Part shown: in pieces, positions 1 through 9,165 of the stretch
How the letters are laid out: each line of letters opens with the position of its first letter
Numbering within the stretch: position 1 is the first letter of the stretch
NCBI GenBank assembly: GCA_026706395.1
Contig: JAPOYU010000054.1
Location: 80,145-144,144, forward strand
Direction: 5' to 3'
Length of the DNA stretch: 64,000 nt
From: Chloroflexota bacterium
GTDB lineage: Bacteria; Chloroflexota; Anaerolineae; Aggregatilineales; Phototrophicaceae
Notes under the pieces: model-generated
Told to the model about the DNA's origin: nothing
Databases searched by the model: none
Seen by the model: only the letters and a program-made list of their open reading frames with translations
Position numbers and translations under genes: made by a program

Positions 1-55
1 CAGCTTCCGCGCTCTGCCCGTCCTCAGGCCGAAGCAGTAATTGGCAGAAACAGCC

Positions 56-520
56 ATGAAGTTTGAAAGCGACGGGCCGCGCGGCCTGTATTTCGAAGAG
101 TTCGAGGTCGGCGCTGCCATGCGCACCCGCGGACGGACCATCACCGAGGCCGACCTGGTGGGCTTCGCCGCCTTGACCGGCGACTACAATCCCATGCACA
201 CCGATGCCGAGTACAGCAGCGGCTCGTTTATGGGGCGGCGGGTTGCGCATGGCATGCTGACCATAAGCTACGCCGTCGGCCAGGCCTACCAGCTTGGCAT
301 CCTGGAGCGGACGGTGCTCGGCTTCCGCGGTTTGGATATGAAGTTCAGCAGCCCGGTTTACATTGGCGATACGATTCACGCCGAACTAAAAGTTGCTGAC
401 ACGAAGGCGGCGCGCCGCTTGGGCGGGGGAGTTGTGACGCTTGATATCCGTATCGTCAAGCAGGATGCTACGGTGGTGCAGAAGGGCAGCTTGTCGCTGC
501 TGATGATGTCCAAGCCCTGA
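56..520 (+). CDS. MaoC-like (R)-hydratase family protein
   Basis: Single hotdog-fold protein of 154 aa. It carries the MaoC/R-hydratase signature AALTGDYNPMHTD, with the catalytic Asp and His five residues apart (D43 and H48 from this start). Family members hydrate enoyl-CoA or act in related acyl-CoA steps; the exact substrate cannot be told. An in-frame stop lies just before a TTG at 41, so translation starts either at that TTG (five extra residues) or at the ATG used here. Neither has a good Shine-Dalgarno sequence. It converges on the next gene with 17 bases between them. The region upstream is outside the window, so operon membership is unknown. Confidence 0.85.
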   Translation: MKFESDGPRGLYFEEFEVGAAMRTRGRTITEADLVGFAALTGDYNPMHTDAEYSSGSFMGRRVAHGMLTISYAVGQAYQLGILERTVLGFRGLDMKFSSPVYIGDTIHAELKVADTKAARRLGGGVVTLDIRIVKQDATVVQKGSLSLLMMSKP

Positions 521-537
521 CGCGGCCGTAGCGCGTT

Positions 538-1971
538 TCAGCTGAGATCCTGCGCGACAGCCTCGGCGGCGCGCCAGCCCGACCGGATGCCAAGCGCATT
601 GTCGCCGCCCGGCTGGGTTGTGCCGCCGGCGAAGTATAACTTGGCGACAAGAGCGCTGCGATCCCCAGCTATTCCAATTGGCGCAGGGGTTCCATGCGCT
701 GACTGCCCGAAGAGCGCTCCGCGCCAGGCGCCCGTCATGGCTTGGAAGTCGGCGGGTGTGAGATGCTGTTCGATCCGAACGCGGTCGCGCAGGTCCAAGC
801 CGTAACGCTCGTAGAGAGTTGCCAAGACGCGATCGCGATAGTCTTCTCGTTGAGCGGCCCAGTCAAGTTTCTCCGACAGGGGCGGAGCCTGTACCGCGAT
901 CAGCCAGTTTTCTTGATTGATCGGCGCGTTCAGCGGATCTGTTTTGCTGGATATAGTGAGCGATATGGTCGGATCTTCGGGCATGATCTCCCGCTGAAAC
1001 AGATCGTAATACTCGCGTTCAGGCTCTCGTGAGTAAAAGATATTGTGATGGGCCAGTTGGGGGAAGCTGCCGCGTACGCCGAGCATGATGACAAAGGCCG
1101 AGCAGGACAGCTTTGTACGATTTAAGTGCCGCTGAGCGGGCGCGGGCAAGGCGGCTGCCGGCATCAGGTAGCGCAGGGTCGTAAAGACGTCTACATTGGA
1201 AAGGACAGCATCGGCTTCCAGGACTTGCCCGTCCGCTAGCGCAACGCCCCGGGCGGCATTCCCTTTGACGCGGATCTCTCGCGCGCGGCTATTCAGCCGT
1301 ATGGCGACGCCCTGCTCGTGGGCGAGCCGATTGAGCGCGGCCGCAATGGACGCCATGCCATCCTGCGGATACCAGCTCCCGCTGCTTATCGCGCTGTGCG
1401 CCAGCCAGCAGTAGGCGGCGGGGAGGGCATAGGGGCTGCCGCCAACGGAGGCGGCGAAGCTGCCCAGGATCCGCCGCAGCTTTTCCGACTTGATGTGGCG
1501 GGCGATGGTGCGGCGCATGCTTCGGCGTGGAGCAAAGGGCAGCCGTTTGAAGGCGGCGGCGGCGATTGGGCTTTCGAGGCGGGCGGCGTAGGCGAGGAAG
1601 TCCAGGACACCGGCGTAGTCATCAGGCGCGATACGGCGGATCTCCTCCGCGAACGCAGCCCAGTCTCTGTGCGCGCTGAACGATTCCCCATCGGGAAAGA
1701 AGTAGCGCGTCTGCGGATCGATTGGCTGCAGGCGCAGGTAGTTCGCCATGTCGAGCTCAAGCTGGCGGAAAAGCGCCGTCAAGGCCTGCTTGGGCGCAAA
1801 AGGCGCCGGCGCGATATCCCAGCGAAAACCGCCGACCTTGATTTCGCAGACTTTGCCGCCGACTTGCGAGTTCTTTTCGAGCAGGGTGACATCGTAGCCG
1901 AGATGCGCAAGGCGAATCGCAGCCGTGAGTCCGCCGATTCCGGCTCCTATGATGATAATGGATTTAGCCAT
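538..1971 (-). CDS. CrtI/phytoene desaturase-family FAD-dependent oxidoreductase
   Basis: 477 aa. The N-terminus has the dinucleotide-binding motif IIIIGAGIGGLTAAIRLAHLG followed by an acidic residue (LLEKN) and VGGK, typical of FAD amine-oxidase/CrtI proteins. The C-terminus has the second FAD-contacting stretch YFAGGTTQPGGDNALGIRSG, which matches the end of carotenoid desaturases. Likely role: desaturation or isomerisation of a carotenoid or similar polyene at the membrane. No phytoene synthase gene is in view, so carotenoid biosynthesis is only inferred. Photolyase and an SRPBCC protein follow on the same strand, which suggests a light-protection group. The start codon has only a weak upstream GAG. 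Confidence 0.8.
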   Translation of the reverse strand: MAKSIIIIGAGIGGLTAAIRLAHLGYDVTLLEKNSQVGGKVCEIKVGGFRWDIAPAPFAPKQALTALFRQLELDMANYLRLQPIDPQTRYFFPDGESFSAHRDWAAFAEEIRRIAPDDYAGVLDFLAYAARLESPIAAAAFKRLPFAPRRSMRRTIARHIKSEKLRRILGSFAASVGGSPYALPAAYCWLAHSAISSGSWYPQDGMASIAAALNRLAHEQGVAIRLNSRAREIRVKGNAARGVALADGQVLEADAVLSNVDVFTTLRYLMPAAALPAPAQRHLNRTKLSCSAFVIMLGVRGSFPQLAHHNIFYSREPEREYYDLFQREIMPEDPTISLTISSKTDPLNAPINQENWLIAVQAPPLSEKLDWAAQREDYRDRVLATLYERYGLDLRDRVRIEQHLTPADFQAMTGAWRGALFGQSAHGTPAPIGIAGDRSALVAKLYFAGGTTQPGGDNALGIRSGWRAAEAVAQDLS

Positions 1972-2145
1972 CGACCGATCTCATCAGCGTCGAATTCACC
2001 CGGCGAGATACTTTGCCAACCAGCCTGGTCAGAACAGGCGCGCCCTGTGTAGAACCTTTCGGTCAGAATAAGATAGTGCAAGCGGCGCGGCAAGGCAAAT
2101 GCTCCCGCAGGTTTTCTGGCGTTTGCCCGTTGCTGGTCGCCTAAC

Positions 2146-3594
2146 TCAGGCGTCTTGGTCAGGTGGAGATTTGGCGCGGGCCATCTGGAAAGCGGCCAGA
2201 GCGCGCTGGCGGGCATCCTGGTGATTGACGACCGGGGGAGGGTAATCAAGCGCCGCAGCTTTGTAGCGCCAAGGCTCGTGGATGAATTGGTCTGGAAAGT
2301 CCTTGAGTTCGGGCAGCCAATGTCGTATGTAGCGCCCATCGCCATCGTAGCGCCTCGATTGTAAGACTGGGTTGAAGATGCGGAAGAAGGGTTGGGCGTC
2401 CGTTCCGGTGCCGGCAGACCATTGCCAGCCGCCGTTATTGGCGGCCGGGTCGCCATCGAGAAGGTGGCGCATGAAATGGGCTTCTCCGGCGCGCCAATTG
2501 ATGAGCAGGTGTTTAGTGAGGAAACTGGCGGTGAACATACGGGCGCGGTTGGGCATCCAGCCGGTAGCGCTTAACTGGCGCATTGCAGCGTCAACGATGG
2601 GATAGCCAGTGCGCCCCTCTTGCCAGGCAGCCAGTTCAGCCGGCGCGGTTCGCCAGCCCAGATTGTCGTAGCCGCGGCGGAAGTTGCCATGCCGGACATG
2701 GGGAAAGTGAAACATGATATGCATGAAGAAGTCGCGCCAGCCAATTTGACGGCAGAAGGATTCTATCGACTGACGGTCGGACTCGACCATTGCCTCGCTG
2801 TATGCCTCGCGGGCCGCCCAATAGACCTGACGAGGCGAGAGGATGCCAAGCCGAAGATAATGTGAAAGGCAGGACGGACCGCTATCGCGGCGGGCAGCAA
2901 AAGGGACCAGCGGGAGATTGTTGCGCGCGGATTGGTAGTCGGCCAAGTGCTGGGCTACAAAGTGGGATAAATGGAGCATGGCGCTGTCTTCATCCGCGGG
3001 CGGAAGGGGAACATGGGATTTGACGCGTTCCTCAGCATGGCGCAGGATTTCAGAGCCTTGCACTCGCTTGTCGGCGCAGAAGTGATCAGCGCGGAAATCC
3101 TGTGTGGAAACCGGTGGCTTGGGCAATGTCTCCCAGCGGCGGTGGAAGGCGGTGAAGACCTTGAACGCTGTGCCATCGTCTTTCAACAGATTGCCGGGCG
3201 GGATTAGCAGACTGTCGTCAAAGTCCCGCACCGGAACGGACAGCGATTGGAGAGTCTCGTCGTCTCGTGTTATGGCGAAGGGCGTGTAATCACGATTGAA
3301 GAATATGGCAGATGCCGAGGTTGAGTCGACGAGCGCCGGGAGAACGATGCGCGGATCGCCTTCAAAAATCAGCAGGTTTGCGCCCAAGCGGCGCAGGCGC
3401 GCATCAAGCGCCGCTAGCGCTTTGAACAAGAAGGCGGTCCTGTTTCGGCTGAACCATTCGCCACGATGCAGCCGAGGATCGACGATGAACACCGGCAGAA
3501 CGGTTTGGCCGGAACGAATGGCTTCGTGCAAGCCAATGTTGTCGTCCAGGCGCAGGTCGCGGCGGAACCAAAAGAGGACAGGAGAGTCACGCAT
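2146..3594 (-). CDS. phr: Deoxyribodipyrimidine photolyase (class I cryptochrome/photolyase family)
   Basis: 482 aa, normal length for a class I photolyase. The N-terminal Rossmann-like antenna domain starts VLFWFRRDLRLDDN. The C-terminal FAD domain has the conserved run WQEGRTGYPIVDAAMRQL, then MPNRARM and the NNGGWQWSAGTGTDAQPFFRIFNP segment that holds the flavin. It should repair cyclobutane pyrimidine dimers using blue light. AGGAG lies about ten bases before the ATG. It is upstream of the CrtI-like gene and downstream of the SRPBCC gene on the same strand. The fine substrate class (CPD versus 6-4) is not proven, but the WQWS-G-D pattern favours CPD. Confidence 0.93.
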   Translation of the reverse strand: MRDSPVLFWFRRDLRLDDNIGLHEAIRSGQTVLPVFIVDPRLHRGEWFSRNRTAFLFKALAALDARLRRLGANLLIFEGDPRIVLPALVDSTSASAIFFNRDYTPFAITRDDETLQSLSVPVRDFDDSLLIPPGNLLKDDGTAFKVFTAFHRRWETLPKPPVSTQDFRADHFCADKRVQGSEILRHAEERVKSHVPLPPADEDSAMLHLSHFVAQHLADYQSARNNLPLVPFAARRDSGPSCLSHYLRLGILSPRQVYWAAREAYSEAMVESDRQSIESFCRQIGWRDFFMHIMFHFPHVRHGNFRRGYDNLGWRTAPAELAAWQEGRTGYPIVDAAMRQLSATGWMPNRARMFTASFLTKHLLINWRAGEAHFMRHLLDGDPAANNGGWQWSAGTGTDAQPFFRIFNPVLQSRRYDGDGRYIRHWLPELKDFPDQFIHEPWRYKAAALDYPPPVVNHQDARQRALAAFQMARAKSPPDQDA

Positions 3595-3650
3595 GGGGCA
3601 GGGCTCCTGATACAGCCTTTATCATGCTCGCCGCCTCTGATACGGGACCG

Positions 3651-4124
3651 CTAGGCAGACAAGGCGCGGCGGGTGCGCCAATGACGATAAGCGAAGAGGA
3701 TGCGCAGGGGAAGGCCGTCGAAGGCCAAGCGCGTGAAGAGGCCCAGTGGACCGGGGCGATGCGCGAGGGTGATGCGATCGGTCAGTTCAACGCCGCCGCG
3801 CACTTCGGTGAAGATATGTTCGTGGCGCCAGTAAGCCAGCGGACCCTTGACTTGGACATCGGCGAAGGAGCATGGCCTTGGTCCGCTTTCGTGGCGCGCG
3901 ATCCAGCGGATGGGCAAGGGGCCGAACCACAGGGTGAATTCGATCTCGCCTTCGGTCAGGGAGAGGCGGTCGTCTCGGCGCAGTTGCATGATAATCGGAG
4001 GGGGCGTAAGGCGGCCGAGGGCGCGCGGATCGTTGTGGAAATCCATGATCGCGTCCAGCGTGGCGTCGATGATGCTTGACTTGATGAAGCGTCGTGCGTT
4101 TTTGGGTTGGTCTATCATTTCCAT
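3651..4124 (-). CDS. SRPBCC (START-like) family protein
   Basis: 157 aa with the usual small START/polyketide-cyclase layout: an N-terminal strand (RRFIKSSIIDATLDAIMDFHNDP), a central sheet region, and the late motif DRITLAHRPGPLG followed by a long C-terminal helix region. Such proteins bind hydrophobic ligands; many homologues sit beside photolyase and carotenoid genes, but no reaction can be assigned. It is the first gene of the minus-strand group with phr and the CrtI-like gene. A long reading frame also exists on the opposite strand here, but it lacks family features. No clear ribosome binding site is visible beyond GGTGGC. Confidence 0.65.
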   Translation of the reverse strand: MEMIDQPKNARRFIKSSIIDATLDAIMDFHNDPRALGRLTPPPIIMQLRRDDRLSLTEGEIEFTLWFGPLPIRWIARHESGPRPCSFADVQVKGPLAYWRHEHIFTEVRGGVELTDRITLAHRPGPLGLFTRLAFDGLPLRILFAYRHWRTRRALSA

Positions 4125-4129
4125 TTTGC

Positions 4130-4163
4130 CACCGAGTTCACCGAGGAAAATAAGGGCACCGAG
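4130..4163. repeat. Three short CACCGAG repeats in an intergenic gap
   Basis: CACCGAG occurs at 4130-4136, 4139-4145 and 4157-4163, in the gap between the SRPBCC gene and pyrF. Short CACCGAG tracts are common in intergenic DNA of several bacteria. No function or terminator can be seen. Confidence 0.4.
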
Positions 4164-4304
4164 TCACTTTGTGGGGCATGGCCGGAATGCTTTATCGCTT
4201 GGCTGAGTAGACAAGGTGACTCCAATTTAATTGAATCAGGTCGCGTGAGTTGGAAGATGAAAAGCAGATGAACGGAACATGACATTGCTGCAGCCGCGCC
4301 GGTC

Positions 4305-5105
4305 TTATGAGCGATGGCTGTTGATTGCCGCCCGGAGAGCGTCGGCTGCCGCAGCGGGATCGTCGGCGAAAATGACGCCGCGAGAGGAGTTAATGATGAG
4401 CCCGCGGCCGGCGCTGTTGAGGCCGGCTTTCAAGACAGCTTCTATGTCTCCCCCTTGGGCGCCGATGCCGGGCACGAGAAAGGTCATATCGCCGGTTAAA
4501 GCGCGGATCTGCGCCATTTCGTCCGGATTGGTAGCGGAGACGACGAGCATGCAGTTGCCGCGGTCGTTCCAGTCTCGCGCCACTTTTTCCGCGACCAAGC
4601 GCCAGAGTGGGCGATCGGCGACTTCGAGGTCCTGGATTTCGGCGGCGCCTGGATTGGAAGTGCGGCAAAGGATGATGCAGCCTTTGTCCGGATAATCCAG
4701 GAAGGGCTGCAGCGCGTCTCGTCCCAGGTAAGGGTTGAGCGTGACAGCGTCGAAGCCGAGTTCGGTGAAGATCGCTCGGGCATAGGCGGCGCTGGTATTG
4801 CCGATATCGGCGCGCTTGGCGTCGCAAATCGTCAGCGCGTCCGGGTGATGCTGTCGCAGATACTTGATCGATTGGTCGAGCTGCCGCCAGCCCGATGCGC
4901 CATTCGCCTCGTAGAAAGCCATGTTGAATTTGAAGGCGGCGGCGTATTCGGCGGTAACGTCGATGATATGGCGGTTGAAAGCGAGTTGCGGCGACTCGTG
5001 GTCAGGGAAGGTTTTCGGCAGCCTTGCCATATCGCTATCCAGACCGATGCAGAGCAGCGAGTCAACGTTGTCCGCGCGCGCGTTGTAGTTGTCGATGGCG
5101 TTCAT
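4305..5105 (-). CDS. pyrF: Orotidine 5'-phosphate decarboxylase
   Basis: 266 aa TIM-barrel enzyme of the longer (type 2) OMP decarboxylase group. It shows LLCIGLDSD near the N-terminus, FKFNMAFYE, and the catalytic TICDAKRADIGNTS with the Lys/Asp pair that removes the carboxyl of OMP to give UMP. LVPGIGAQGGD matches the phosphate-binding loop. It is the last gene of the pyr operon, and its ATG overlaps the pyrE stop in an ATGA arrangement, so translational coupling is likely. Confidence 0.95.
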   Translation of the reverse strand: MNAIDNYNARADNVDSLLCIGLDSDMARLPKTFPDHESPQLAFNRHIIDVTAEYAAAFKFNMAFYEANGASGWRQLDQSIKYLRQHHPDALTICDAKRADIGNTSAAYARAIFTELGFDAVTLNPYLGRDALQPFLDYPDKGCIILCRTSNPGAAEIQDLEVADRPLWRLVAEKVARDWNDRGNCMLVVSATNPDEMAQIRALTGDMTFLVPGIGAQGGDIEAVLKAGLNSAGRGLIINSSRGVIFADDPAAAADALRAAINSHRS

Positions 5106-5746
5106 GTGGATTCACTGTTCCAACTGTAAGGATTGTCAAACCAGCGCTTGATTATCGCGATCTGCCCGTCGTCAAGCCTGCCCGTCTGCCGCGCCTGGTC
5201 GAGTATCGTGGCGAAGTCGGTCAAGGTATGCAGACGCAAGCCGGCACGGTCGAAGGCGGCGGAAGCCTCGTCAAAGCCGTAGCCGATGATCGCCAGCACA
5301 TCGGTGACTTTGGCGCCGGCGGCGATGAGCGCGTCGACGGCGGACAGGCTGCTACCGCCGGTCGTGACCAAGTCTTCGACGAGGAGGGCGTGGCGGCTTT
5401 GGACCTCTCCACCTTCTATCCGCTGCGCTTTTCCATGGCCTTTGCTTTCCTTACGAATGAATACTGAAGGCACCCCGGTCACGTAGGCGAGGGCGGCGCT
5501 ATGCGGCACGCCGCCGACGGCGACGCCGGCGATGACATCGCGCTTGAGTTCCTGGGTTTCGATCAAGGTCTTGAAGCTTTCGATGACGAGATGCCAGGGT
5601 TTTGGATGGTAGATCAAAATGCGATTGTCGACGTAAACCGGGGAGCGAATGCCGGATTTGAAGATGATCGGCGCTTTGGGCGAGAAGCCGACCGCGCCGA
5701 TATCAAGCAAGGCTTTCGCGACGGACTGTTTCATATTCATGGTCAT
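5102..5746 (-). CDS. pyrE: Orotate phosphoribosyltransferase
   Basis: 214 aa. It has the PRPP-binding motif LLVEDLVTTGGSSLSAV and an N-terminal region IFKSGIRSPVYVDNRI that binds orotate. It makes OMP from orotate and PRPP. The frame is open up to 5866, but the longer N-terminus overlaps pyrD and looks unlike the family. The ATG at 5746 has AAGGA upstream, and further ATG codons follow at 5740 and 5734. With this start it overlaps the end of pyrD by 44 bases and pyrF by 4, so the three genes are tightly coupled. Confidence 0.93.
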   Translation of the reverse strand: MTMNMKQSVAKALLDIGAVGFSPKAPIIFKSGIRSPVYVDNRILIYHPKPWHLVIESFKTLIETQELKRDVIAGVAVGGVPHSAALAYVTGVPSVFIRKESKGHGKAQRIEGGEVQSRHALLVEDLVTTGGSSLSAVDALIAAGAKVTDVLAIIGYGFDEASAAFDRAGLRLHTLTDFATILDQARQTGRLDDGQIAIIKRWFDNPYSWNSEST

Positions 5747-6884
5747 GTTGCGCCATTTCCTTTTCAATGATTGCGGCGGCGAAGGGACCGCGATATACCA
5801 AGGCGGACCAATATTGCCCGGCTTTGACGCCGAGCTTTCTATATTCGCGGAAGCTGGCGCCGTCAAGGATGCCGCCGCAAGCGATCACGTCAACGGCGTA
5901 ATTCATTCGACTTTTCTCCGCGAGCAATGTTCGGACTGCGTCCAGCGCATCAGGAAAGAGTTCACCGCCGCCGACCCCCGCTTGCACGCTGTCATCATCG
6001 GGGCTGGGCTTCGCCATGGTATTGGTCGCAATGACCGCTCGAACGCCAAGCTCGTGGAAGATACGCATTAGCTTGCGATACTGTTGGCTTGCAAGTCCCG
6101 GGCTGATTTTGACCCAAAGAGGCGTATTGAGCTTTCGGGAGCGCAAACACGCGATGAAGGCGCCGCATAGCTGTCGGGTCTCGGATTCCAGTTGATAACC
6201 CTGCGGATCGTCTTCGGTATTGGGGCAGCTCAAGTTCAGGGTGAACCAGCGTGGGATGACGCCGGCATCGAGAAAGAATGATAGCGATTCAATTATGTCG
6301 CGTTGCTGCTGGTCGATGGTATCGACTCCGGGAGAGACAGCGATGTTGATGCCGAATTCGGCTGGCAGAAGCTGACGGCGATCGCCGAGGAAACGGGCTG
6401 CTGCGCGCGCCCCCGGATTGCGCAAGCCGACGCGATTCTGCGTCGATTGCGCCCCGGTATCACGCCAGACTACCGTTCCCGCATTGCCCGGGCGCGGATG
6501 GCGGGTGAAGGAGCCGAATTCGACCGGACCGAGCAGGGCGGGAATGACAGCCCAGCCGGGGATGATGTTGCGGCCATCTGCTGCGACAGCTTTCAGCGCT
6601 TCCTCCTCGCAGGCGAAGCCGTCGCCTTTGACGAGACCGGCGGCGACAATGAGCCGTTGTGACAGGGCTACGCCGCCCACAGTGATTGGTGTTTTGGGAA
6701 GAGCAAGCTGGCGAGCGAGCTTGCAGCACTGCACCGCGAGTGGCATCCGCTCCAGCAAGCGCATCAGGTCTATCGTTTTGTCGTGCGCGCTTTGGGCGGG
6801 ATGGCGGAAGATGAGATGCTTGTTAAGAATCCCGCAGACCTGGGCGATACAGCGCAGCAGGGGGGGGCGCAGTCCGGGCTTCAT
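5703..6884 (-). CDS. pyrD: Dihydroorotate dehydrogenase, unusual mixed type
   Basis: 393 aa, longer than most DHODHs. The N-terminus (RHPAQSAHDKTIDLMRLLE) and the core GLRNPGARAAA resemble the quinone-linked class 2 enzymes. The catalytic-base position, however, reads FTLNLSCPNT with Cys at about residue 220. In class 1 enzymes this base is Cys, and in class 2 it is Ser. VKISPGL, ATNTMA and ACGGI match the FMN and orotate sites. It should oxidise dihydroorotate to orotate; the electron acceptor is uncertain. There is no obvious transmembrane helix. It overlaps pyrC by 4 bases (ATGA) and pyrE by 44. Confidence 0.88.
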   Translation of the reverse strand: MKPGLRPPLLRCIAQVCGILNKHLIFRHPAQSAHDKTIDLMRLLERMPLAVQCCKLARQLALPKTPITVGGVALSQRLIVAAGLVKGDGFACEEEALKAVAADGRNIIPGWAVIPALLGPVEFGSFTRHPRPGNAGTVVWRDTGAQSTQNRVGLRNPGARAAARFLGDRRQLLPAEFGINIAVSPGVDTIDQQQRDIIESLSFFLDAGVIPRWFTLNLSCPNTEDDPQGYQLESETRQLCGAFIACLRSRKLNTPLWVKISPGLASQQYRKLMRIFHELGVRAVIATNTMAKPSPDDDSVQAGVGGGELFPDALDAVRTLLAEKSRMNYAVDVIACGGILDGASFREYRKLGVKAGQYWSALVYRGPFAAAIIEKEMAQHDHEYETVRRESLA

Positions 6885-7957
6885 GCGACGGTCCCGAAGA
6901 GGTTGCGCCCGAAGCCGGCTGGGCTCAGGACATTTTCGCCATCGTAGACCTTGGTGCCGCGAATCCAGACTTCGTGAACTTTGCCGGATACGCGCATGCC
7001 TTCAAAGGGCGACCAGCCGCATTTGGTCATGAGATTCTCGCGTTCAACCAGGTATGTCTCGTCAGTATCGACCAGGGTGAAGGTCTTGGGAAACGGCGTT
7101 ATGCGCCAGATACGCTGTACGTTAAGCGAGAGCATATCGCAAGCCCTTTGCAGGGGCAGCCGCCCATCTTTAACCGCTTGCAGCATGAGGGGCAGGGTCG
7201 TCTCCAGGCCGGGCACGCCGTGGGGCGGGTCGCCGGATTCTTTCTCGGCGCGGGTATGCGGCGCGTGATCCGACTCAATTATGTCGACGACTCCCAGTCG
7301 AATGGCACGCCAAAGCGCACGCTGATCAGACTTGCGCTTAAGCTCGGGCTTCATCATGCCATAGGTACCCAATGTCGGCAAGTCATCTTCGGACAAAAAT
7401 AGGTGATGGGGGCAGACGCCGACGGTGACGGGCAGACCGTCTTGCTTGGCCTGCGTCAGCAAGTTGATTTCGTATTCGCTGCTGATGTGGAGGAAGTGGG
7501 TTGGCTGGCGATATTTGCGCACGAGGTCCAATATGTTGCTTACTGTCTCCTCTTCGGCGTGGACTGCTATCAGCCGGTTGGTCGTCCAGGCGCGATAGTG
7601 ACGTTCCCGCATGGCGCTGGAACTGATGAGCAGGTCGCCGGTGGTCGAGTTGTTGTAGATCTTCAAGCCACAAACCTGGCGGGCGATCTTCTCGTATTCT
7701 GCGGTGTTATCGGCTTGGGAGGCGCCGAAGTAGAGGCCCCAATCGCAATGGGCGTCGCCGTCGATGCGCTTGAGTTTGTCGCTCAGGCGGTTCTGGTCGA
7801 TGGTGGAAGGGGCGGTGTTGGGCATATCAAATACCGCCCAGAAACCGCCGGCGATAGCGGCTTTGGTTTCGGTGGCGAATGTCGCTTTATGCGACCAATC
7901 AAGATCACGCAGATGCGTATGGGGATCGATCATGCCGTGAATCTTGATGAGAGGCAT
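6881..7957 (-). CDS. pyrC: Dihydroorotase
   Basis: 358 aa amidohydrolase. Metal ligands are visible in MIDPHTHLRD (HxH), in GVCPHHLFLSE and in IESDHAPHTRAEK. GLKIYNNSTTG carries the likely carboxylated Lys. It closes carbamoyl-aspartate to dihydroorotate. At 358 aa it is shorter than the usual ~420 aa class I enzyme, mainly at the ends. It lies between pyrB and pyrD: the pyrB stop and pyrC start share one base (TGATG), and its own stop overlaps the pyrD start. Confidence 0.93.
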   Translation of the reverse strand: MPLIKIHGMIDPHTHLRDLDWSHKATFATETKAAIAGGFWAVFDMPNTAPSTIDQNRLSDKLKRIDGDAHCDWGLYFGASQADNTAEYEKIARQVCGLKIYNNSTTGDLLISSSAMRERHYRAWTTNRLIAVHAEEETVSNILDLVRKYRQPTHFLHISSEYEINLLTQAKQDGLPVTVGVCPHHLFLSEDDLPTLGTYGMMKPELKRKSDQRALWRAIRLGVVDIIESDHAPHTRAEKESGDPPHGVPGLETTLPLMLQAVKDGRLPLQRACDMLSLNVQRIWRITPFPKTFTLVDTDETYLVERENLMTKCGWSPFEGMRVSGKVHEVWIRGTKVYDGENVLSPAGFGRNLFGTVA

Positions 7958-9021
7958 CAGACGTATACTCCCCGCAGAACTTTGACCAGCAGCGCCATAC
8001 GGACGAACATGCCGTTTTCCATCTGCTCGAAGTAGATCGCGCGCGGGTCGCGGTCCATGACGTCATGATCTGAGCGACTGCCCATTTCGTGCTTGCGCGG
8101 CAGCGGGTGCATCAGTATGGCGTCCGGCTTGGCCAGGGCGAGGACTTGCGGCGTCATGACATAATCGTCTTTGATGCTGTCGTACATGGCGGCATCGCCG
8201 AAGCGCTCTTCCTGGACGCGCGTCCAGTAGATGACATCGGTCTCGGCGATCACATCCATCAGCCGGTCCGTTTCACTGACTTTGATGCCGTGCGACTTGA
8301 CCAGAGATGTGATGTCCGCCGGCATTTGCAGGCTCTCCGGCGCGACGAGACAGAGGCGCACATCGGCAGCATCGTAGTAGGCGACCAGCTTCGCCAGGGA
8401 ATGCACCGTCCGGCCGTGCAGAAGATCGCCGACGAGCGTGATGGTCAGATGATCGAGCGATTTCTTTTGGTCGAAGATGGTAAAGATATCGAGCAGGGCC
8501 TGGGTCGGGTGTTCGCCGATGCCATCGCCGCCGCTGATGGCGACCGTGGGATTGTCGATGCGCTGGTTGAGCAAGTCGAGGTAATACGCGGCTTCATAGG
8601 ACGAGGCGATCTCCGGATGGCGCAGGACGACCACATCGGCGTAGCAGCCGGTGGCGCGGACCGTGTCTGAGAGGTTTTCGCCCTTGTACATGGACGAAAA
8701 GCGCACGCCGTTGCTGACGGCGATGACATCGCCGCCGAGCCGGCGCATGGCGGATTGGAAAGACATATCGGTTCGGGTGCTGGCTTCGAAGAATAGCGAC
8801 GCCATGACCTTGCCGGCGCAGAGTTCCGTCAGTCCACGGTCCTGGCTGCGGATGCGTTTGCGGATGGATGTGGCGGCGTCGAAGAGGATGTCGAGGTCTT
8901 GTCTTTGGAATTGATCGACGGAAATGATGTGTTTGCCGAGGAATTCACCATTGATGGCGGGGGGCTGATAGGTGAAGGCGTGGTGGCTAATCGTGGAAGA
9001 ATTATTTGTCGCTTCTGCCAA
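7957..9021 (-). CDS. pyrB: Aspartate carbamoyltransferase catalytic subunit
   Basis: 354 aa. The carbamoyl-phosphate loop FFEASTRTDMSFQSAM, the aspartate-site GDGIGEHPTQALLD, GDLLHGRTVHS and the late HPLPRKHEM are all present. It carries out the first committed step of UMP synthesis. The start is a TTG: AGGAG sits six bases upstream (AGGAGAGTACATTG), and there is no ATG in a better place. It is the first gene of pyrB-C-D-E-F; no pyrI regulatory chain and no carAB are in the window. The 144 bases upstream contain no convincing PyrR site that I can recognise. Confidence 0.95.
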   Translation of the reverse strand: MAEATNNSSTISHHAFTYQPPAINGEFLGKHIISVDQFQRQDLDILFDAATSIRKRIRSQDRGLTELCAGKVMASLFFEASTRTDMSFQSAMRRLGGDVIAVSNGVRFSSMYKGENLSDTVRATGCYADVVVLRHPEIASSYEAAYYLDLLNQRIDNPTVAISGGDGIGEHPTQALLDIFTIFDQKKSLDHLTITLVGDLLHGRTVHSLAKLVAYYDAADVRLCLVAPESLQMPADITSLVKSHGIKVSETDRLMDVIAETDVIYWTRVQEERFGDAAMYDSIKDDYVMTPQVLALAKPDAILMHPLPRKHEMGSRSDHDVMDRDPRAIYFEQMENGMFVRMALLVKVLRGVYV

Positions 9022-9165
9022 TGTACTCTCCTAATCTTGTTGCCTCACCAGCCTGCATCAGCGCCCGTGCACTGACGGCACATAAGCCAGCGGCGTTGGC
9101 ATGTTTGTAAAGGACGCCCATATTCGAGGCGCAGCGGTGTTACAGCCAAGTTTTATACAGTCGAC

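Noticed and set aside
3624..4079. A 151-codon plus-strand frame opposite the SRPBCC gene
   Set aside because: No family features, while the minus-strand frame has a START-like layout and fits the operon.
9022..9165. Possible PyrR-type attenuator before pyrB
   Set aside because: No PyrR-binding consensus, no terminator hairpin with T-tract, and no pyrR gene in the window.
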